A DNA stretch of 8,313 nucleotides from Syntrophaceae bacterium (lineage in GTDB: Bacteria; Desulfobacterota; Syntrophia; Syntrophales; UBA5619): positions 1 to 8,313 of the forward strand of contig JAHFBU010000063.1 in NCBI GenBank assembly GCA_023249795.1, written 5' to 3'. Positions 4,880-8,313 of this stretch are shown piece after piece. The notes under the pieces are model-generated. The model made no database searches. It was not told the DNA's origin and worked only from the letters and a program-made list of their open reading frames with translations. Position 1 is the first letter of the stretch. Every line of letters starts with the position of its first letter. Position numbers and translations under genes: made by a program.

Positions 4880-5650
4880 ATGACGTCAACGGCGATCTGG
4901 AAGGGAAACATCCATTTCGGGGGGATCGACGTGCCTGTGAAGCTGCACGGCGCGGTCAGGGAAGAGCGGATTCAGTTTCACCTCCTCCACCGCCGTGACC
5001 ACGTCAAATTGCGGCAGCAGATGATCTGCGCCCACGAGAAGGTGCCGGTGCCGGTAGAAGCGCAGGCCAGAGGATTTGAATTGGGGGAGGGGAGATATCT
5101 TCTCATCGATCCGGCCGAACTCGAGCAGATCAAACCCGTAGAGAGCCGGGTGATCGAGGTCCATGAGTTCGTGAAACGCGGGCGGATCGATCCTCTCTAC
5201 CTGGAGCGGGCCTACTCTCTGGAGCCCGAACCTCATGAAAAAGGTTATAACGCACTGGTCGGGGCAATGAGGGAGATGGGCGTGGAAGGCATCTGCACCT
5301 GGACCATGAGAAAACGGTCCTATTTTGGAGCCCTGCAGCCGAGTGGGAGGATTCTCCGTCTGATGACCCTGCGGCATGCCGACGAAGTGATTCCGGTGAA
5401 GTCTCTCGAACTGCCGGATATTTCTCTATCCGAAAAGGAACTGAAAATCGGCGGCGAGTTGATCAATCAGTTGACGGCTCCCTTTCAGCCGCAAAAATTT
5501 GGAAACGAGCATCAAAACAAGCTGCGGCGGTTGATCGATCAAAAGGTCCGCGGCGAAAAAATTGCCATCCTGCCCCTCCGGCGCCTTAAACCCACGGCAT
5601 CGGACAAGTTGCTTCAGGCCCTGGAAGCCAGTTTGAAGAAGGTTGCATAG
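4880..5650 (+). CDS. ku: Bacterial Ku protein, first paralogue
   Basis: Bacterial Ku forms a ring dimer that threads onto double-strand break ends and recruits LigD for non-homologous end joining. This 256-residue protein is close to the usual bacterial Ku length. The core runs from the N-terminal IWKGNIHFGGIDVPVKLHG (6-24) through FHLLHRRD (33-40) and the central LEQIKPVESRVIEVHEFV (81-98) to the late KFGNEHQNKLRRLIDQK (206-222). The C-terminus ends as a short basic helix, DKLLQALEASLKKVA, resembling the LigD-interacting tail of minimal Kus. GGAGG lies 7 bases before the ATG. The stop TAG is followed at once by the ATG of the second Ku gene, with no spacing, so it heads a tight operon. It is clearly divergent from its neighbour, so the pair is not a recent duplication. 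Confidence 0.95.
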   Translation: MTSTAIWKGNIHFGGIDVPVKLHGAVREERIQFHLLHRRDHVKLRQQMICAHEKVPVPVEAQARGFELGEGRYLLIDPAELEQIKPVESRVIEVHEFVKRGRIDPLYLERAYSLEPEPHEKGYNALVGAMREMGVEGICTWTMRKRSYFGALQPSGRILRLMTLRHADEVIPVKSLELPDISLSEKELKIGGELINQLTAPFQPQKFGNEHQNKLRRLIDQKVRGEKIAILPLRRLKPTASDKLLQALEASLKKVA

Positions 5651-6496
5651 ATGAAAGAGCGTCCACTCGTTCGCAGACCGCTCCCGCTGCCCCTGACCGG
5701 GAGGGATGAAACGGCCGGACAGACCGTATGGAGCGGGACGATCAGCTTCAGTCTGGTGGCGATACCCGTGCATTTGGTCAAGGCCGTCGAGCCCGGCCGC
5801 GTCTCTTTCCGTCTGCTCCACAACACGGACTATTCTCCGCTCTTGAAAAGAATGGTTTGTCCCAAAGACGGGAAGGTGGTTCCCCCGGATGAGATCGTGA
5901 GGGGATACGAGATCGGACCGGACCAATACATTCAGATCACGGATGAGGAGCTCGATTCGGTCTCGCCCGAACGGAGCCGCACGATCGAGATCGTCGAGTT
6001 CATCGATATGGAGGAGGTGGACCCGATCTATTACGACCATCCCTATTACCTCATTCCCGCCAGAGGGGGCGAAAAGGCGTATCTGCTGCTGGTCGAGGTG
6101 ATGCGTCGGACCCACAAGGCGGGCCTTGCAAAATTCGTCCTGGGTGAGCGGGAGTACCTCGTCGCGATCAAGAGCACGCAGGGGGCCCTCTCCCTCATCA
6201 CCCTTCATTACAGCGAAGAGATCCTTCCCGACGCGGATCTCGTGCCCGACGAAAGAGGGGTCGAAGCCGGGAAAAAGGAGGGCATGAAGAAGATCATCGG
6301 GGAGATGACCGCTGACTTCGAGCCGGACAAATACGGGGATGAACGCCGGAAGAAAATGTTGAAACTCCTCAAGAAAATTGAGAAGGAACGGACGCCGGTG
6401 GAGGCCCCCGCTGCTGACGGGGAGGCGGGGGAAGGTCCGGTCGATTTGATCGCGGCTCTGCAGGAGAGTATGCGGAGGATGAAAAGGAACCGGTGA
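5651..6496 (+). CDS. ku: Bacterial Ku protein, second paralogue
   Basis: This 281-residue Ku is the more canonical of the two: WSGTISFSLVAIPVHL (27-42), FRLLHNTD (53-60), VCPKDGKVV (69-77), the EIVRGYEI segment (81-88), TIEIVEFID (111-119), DPIYY (124-128) and AYLLLVEVM (143-151). It carries a 25-residue proline- and arginine-rich N-terminal extension not seen in its partner. A Glu/Ala/Gly-rich linker (about 251-263) leads to a C-terminal helix VDLIAALQESMRRMKRNR, a basic tail of the kind that contacts DNA or LigD. AAGG is 8 bases before the ATG. Its stop overlaps the Pol gene start as TGATG. Two different Kus made from one mRNA may form homodimers or a heterodimer; the latter is known in some bacteria with several Kus, such as Sinorhizobium. 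Confidence 0.96.
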   Translation: MKERPLVRRPLPLPLTGRDETAGQTVWSGTISFSLVAIPVHLVKAVEPGRVSFRLLHNTDYSPLLKRMVCPKDGKVVPPDEIVRGYEIGPDQYIQITDEELDSVSPERSRTIEIVEFIDMEEVDPIYYDHPYYLIPARGGEKAYLLLVEVMRRTHKAGLAKFVLGEREYLVAIKSTQGALSLITLHYSEEILPDADLVPDERGVEAGKKEGMKKIIGEMTADFEPDKYGDERRKKMLKLLKKIEKERTPVEAPAADGEAGEGPVDLIAALQESMRRMKRNR

Positions 6497-7398
6497 TGAG
6501 AAAGGCCTCGGAGGTTGGCGGCAGACCTCTTTCCCTGTCGAATCTGGAAAAGGATCTCTATCCATCCTACGGTTTCACGAAGGCCGAGATCCTGGAGTAC
6601 TACCGCCGTATCTCCCCATTCATCCTGCCCCATTTGAAAGGCCGGGCGCTCACGTTGAAGCGCTACCCCAACGGGGTGGGGGAGGGGTTTTTTTTCGAGA
6701 AGCACTGTCCTTCTCACCGTCCCTCCTGGGTGGCCACGGCCGAACTTCCCCGGCATGACGGGGGAGAGATGACGGTCTGCCTGGTCAACGACCTGCCGAC
6801 GCTGATCTGGGTCGGGAACCTTGCTTCCATTGAACTTCATATCCCCCTGGCCCGGGCCGATTCCCCTCAAACGCCCGATTGCCTGGTTTTCGATCTGGAC
6901 CCCGGCGATCAAGCCGGGATTCTCGAGTGCGCCCGTGTGGCGCTGATCCTCCGGGATCTGCTCTTGCCGTTGCGGCTTGAAGGCTTTGTCAAAACCTCAG
7001 GGCAGAAGGGGATTCATCTCTATGTCCCCTTGAATCGCAAGGAGGCGACTTTTGCCGACACCAAACAATTTTCGAAGACCGTCGCGGAAGCCCTGCAGCG
7101 CAACTATCCGGATTTGATAACGGCGAAAATGGCAAAGGCGGAGCGGATCAAAAAGGTTTTTATCAACTGGTCCCAGAACGATGCCTCCAAGACGATGGTC
7201 TCGGTCTACTCCCTGCGCGCACGGGAAAAACCCTTCGTCTCCTCTCCCATCTCTTGGGGGGAGCTGGAGGATCTGGCCGGGCAGGGAGATCCGGAGAAAC
7301 TGTTCATACTGCCTTCGGCGGTCCTGAGCCGGGCCGAAAAGGGGGGCGACCTCTTCCGGGAGGTGCTCGTCAAAAAACAGAGACTTCCTTATTCGTGA
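6496..7398 (+). CDS. ligD-pol: LigD-type polymerase/primase domain protein (NHEJ Pol)
   Basis: This 300-residue stand-alone protein is the archaeo-eukaryotic-primase-type polymerase domain of LigD, which fills gaps and adds nucleotides (often ribonucleotides) at break ends. Visible features: LTLKRYPNG (53-61), the first two metal ligands Asp133 and Asp135 in FDLDP, KTSGQKGIHLYVP (166-178, with Ser168 and His174), and IELHIP (112-117). The third metal-binding Asp expected in the later D-W/Y-x-Q-N block is Asn224 here (INWSQND), which may weaken catalysis or be normal in this branch. The ATG at 6496 overlaps the Ku2 stop as TGATG, with AAGGA 7 bases upstream; a GTG at 6493 could add one residue. 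The PE-Lig gene begins one base after its stop, so the two together equal a mycobacterial-order LigD in two parts. Confidence 0.94.
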   Translation: MRKASEVGGRPLSLSNLEKDLYPSYGFTKAEILEYYRRISPFILPHLKGRALTLKRYPNGVGEGFFFEKHCPSHRPSWVATAELPRHDGGEMTVCLVNDLPTLIWVGNLASIELHIPLARADSPQTPDCLVFDLDPGDQAGILECARVALILRDLLLPLRLEGFVKTSGQKGIHLYVPLNRKEATFADTKQFSKTVAEALQRNYPDLITAKMAKAERIKKVFINWSQNDASKTMVSVYSLRAREKPFVSSPISWGELEDLAGQGDPEKLFILPSAVLSRAEKGGDLFREVLVKKQRLPYS

Positions 7399-7399
7399 A

Positions 7400-8313
7400 A
7401 TGGAATTAAAGGATTATAAATCGAGACGAAAGTTCGCAGAGACGCCGGAGCCGGGACCGGAGGTGCGTCATACGGACACCCCTCCCGTTTTTGTCGTTCA
7501 AAAACATGCGGCGCGCGCCCTCCATTACGATCTCAGGCTCGAAATGGGAGGGGTGCTGAAAAGCTGGGCCGTCCCCAAGGGGCCTTCGCTGAACCCCTCC
7601 GTGAAGCGGCTGGCCGTGATGGTTGAGGACCATCCGCTTGATTACAAGGATTTTGAAGGGGTGATTCCGAAAGGCAATTACGGCGCGGGAAGCGTGATGA
7701 TCTGGGACAGGGGCTTTTACCACCATCCCTCGGTCTCAGCCGGAAAAGAGGGCGAGCGTCTCCTCCTCGATGGGCTGAAAAAAGGGGAGCTTAAGTTTGT
7801 TCTCGAAGGGGAAAAGCTGCGGGGCGAATTTGTACTGGTCAAAACGGGGATGGGCACAAACTCCTGGCTCCTTATGAAAAAGAGGGATCGCTTTGCGACC
7901 GCGGAAGAGATTCTGGAGCGGAACCGTTCCGCGGCATCGCGCAAGAGCCTGGAGGAGATTACGGAGGCCGGTTCGGACAAAGCTTCGCCAGAAGAGATGG
8001 CCCGCATTCGTCTGCGGGAAGCGCTGGAAGAAGATGCGCTGAAGGAAGCCCCGGCGAAACCGATGCCGCATGGCGTCAGGCCGATGCTTGCAACCCTCAT
8101 CCGCGGACCCTTCGACGATCCTGACTGGATCTTCGAGGTAAAATGGGATGGCTTCCGCGCCGTCGCCGAGATCCGTTCCGGTGTCGTCTCGCTCTACTCC
8201 CGCAACGGAATCTTCTTCCTGCGGCGGTTTGCTCCCATTGCGGACGCCCTCCGGAGGGTCGGGTTCGATGCCGTTCTTGACGGTGTGATCGTCGTCATGG
8301 ATGAAAAGGGGAA
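7400..8313 (+). CDS. ligD: LigD-type 3'-phosphoesterase plus ATP-dependent DNA ligase (3' end outside window)
   Basis: The frame is open to the right edge, giving 304 codons so far. Residues about 28-165 are the phosphoesterase domain, which trims 3' phosphates and ribonucleotides at break ends. Its metal and active-site set is complete with Pseudomonas-like spacing: His36, His42, Asp44, Arg46, His78 and Tyr82. A charged linker (about 165-222) leads to the ligase nucleotidyltransferase domain: motif I EVKWDGFR with the AMP-accepting Lys248, and motif Ia YSRNG with Arg268. Motif III reads LDGVIV, where DNA ligases have LDGE(I/L)V; the conserved Glu is Val296 (GTG, 8285-8287). Later motifs and any Pol domain lie beyond the window. 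The ATG at 7400 lacks a clear Shine-Dalgarno but starts one base after the Pol stop, suggesting translational reinitiation. Confidence 0.94.
   Translation, partial: MELKDYKSRRKFAETPEPGPEVRHTDTPPVFVVQKHAARALHYDLRLEMGGVLKSWAVPKGPSLNPSVKRLAVMVEDHPLDYKDFEGVIPKGNYGAGSVMIWDRGFYHHPSVSAGKEGERLLLDGLKKGELKFVLEGEKLRGEFVLVKTGMGTNSWLLMKKRDRFATAEEILERNRSAASRKSLEEITEAGSDKASPEEMARIRLREALEEDALKEAPAKPMPHGVRPMLATLIRGPFDDPDWIFEVKWDGFRAVAEIRSGVVSLYSRNGIFFLRRFAPIADALRRVGFDAVLDGVIVVMDEKG

Noticed and set aside
5426..6565. 379-codon minus-strand open frame opposite both Ku genes
   Set aside because: It is antisense to two well-supported Ku genes; its composition (His, Arg, Leu, Pro, Asp mix) is that of a high-GC mirror frame, and no family motif is visible.
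1..8313. CRISPR array, tRNA or rRNA genes
   Set aside because: No regularly spaced direct repeats, tRNA cloverleaf arms or rRNA-like conserved stretches were seen on either strand.

Overview
This window reads as a chromosomal segment of a moderately GC-rich bacterium. The gene set (EttA, a free-standing hisH-hisF pair, two tandem Ku genes and a LigD split into two proteins) and the protein flavour suggest a deltaproteobacterium (Desulfobacterota, for example a Syntrophobacterales-like lineage). That assignment is an inference from protein character, not a database result.

Layout, left to right. (1) Bases 3-1325: the 3' three quarters of ettA, an ABC-F translation factor; its start lies outside the window. 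(2) Bases 1357-2074, minus strand: a two-gene unit made of a 56-residue, very charged small protein and a SLOG/Rossmann-like putative nucleotide-binding protein, overlapping by 11 bases. (3) Bases 2075-2386: a dense, AT-richer regulatory zone. A leftward promoter with a perfect TTGACA box is followed by a strong intrinsic terminator about 85 nt downstream, which is either a small RNA or an attenuated leader for the small-protein/SLOG unit. A weaker rightward promoter candidate and several inverted repeats lie between it and the next genes. (4) Bases 2387-3023: a complete MntA-HepT (MNT/HEPN) toxin-antitoxin pair. (5) Bases 3127-3279: a 50-residue protein of unknown function. (6) Bases 3359-4763: hisH-hisF, the two subunits of imidazole glycerol phosphate synthase. 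(7) Bases 4880-8313: a compact non-homologous end-joining operon: Ku1, Ku2, LigD-type polymerase, and a LigD-type phosphoesterase-ligase that runs off the right edge.

How the genes work together. The NHEJ genes are packed with 0-1 base spacing or overlap, so Ku1, Ku2, Pol and PE-Lig are probably made together as an end-binding, end-processing and ligating set. The order Pol then PE then Lig is that of the fused mycobacterial LigD, but split after Pol. Two single-codon departures from expected active-site residues stand out: Asn for the third metal-binding Asp of Pol, and Val for the motif III Glu of the ligase. The accessory block between ettA and hisH (SLOG protein, small proteins, MNT/HEPN pair, divergent promoters) looks like a small inserted defence or toxin-antitoxin island. 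The most unusual unexplained element is the promoter-terminator unit at 2135-2255.
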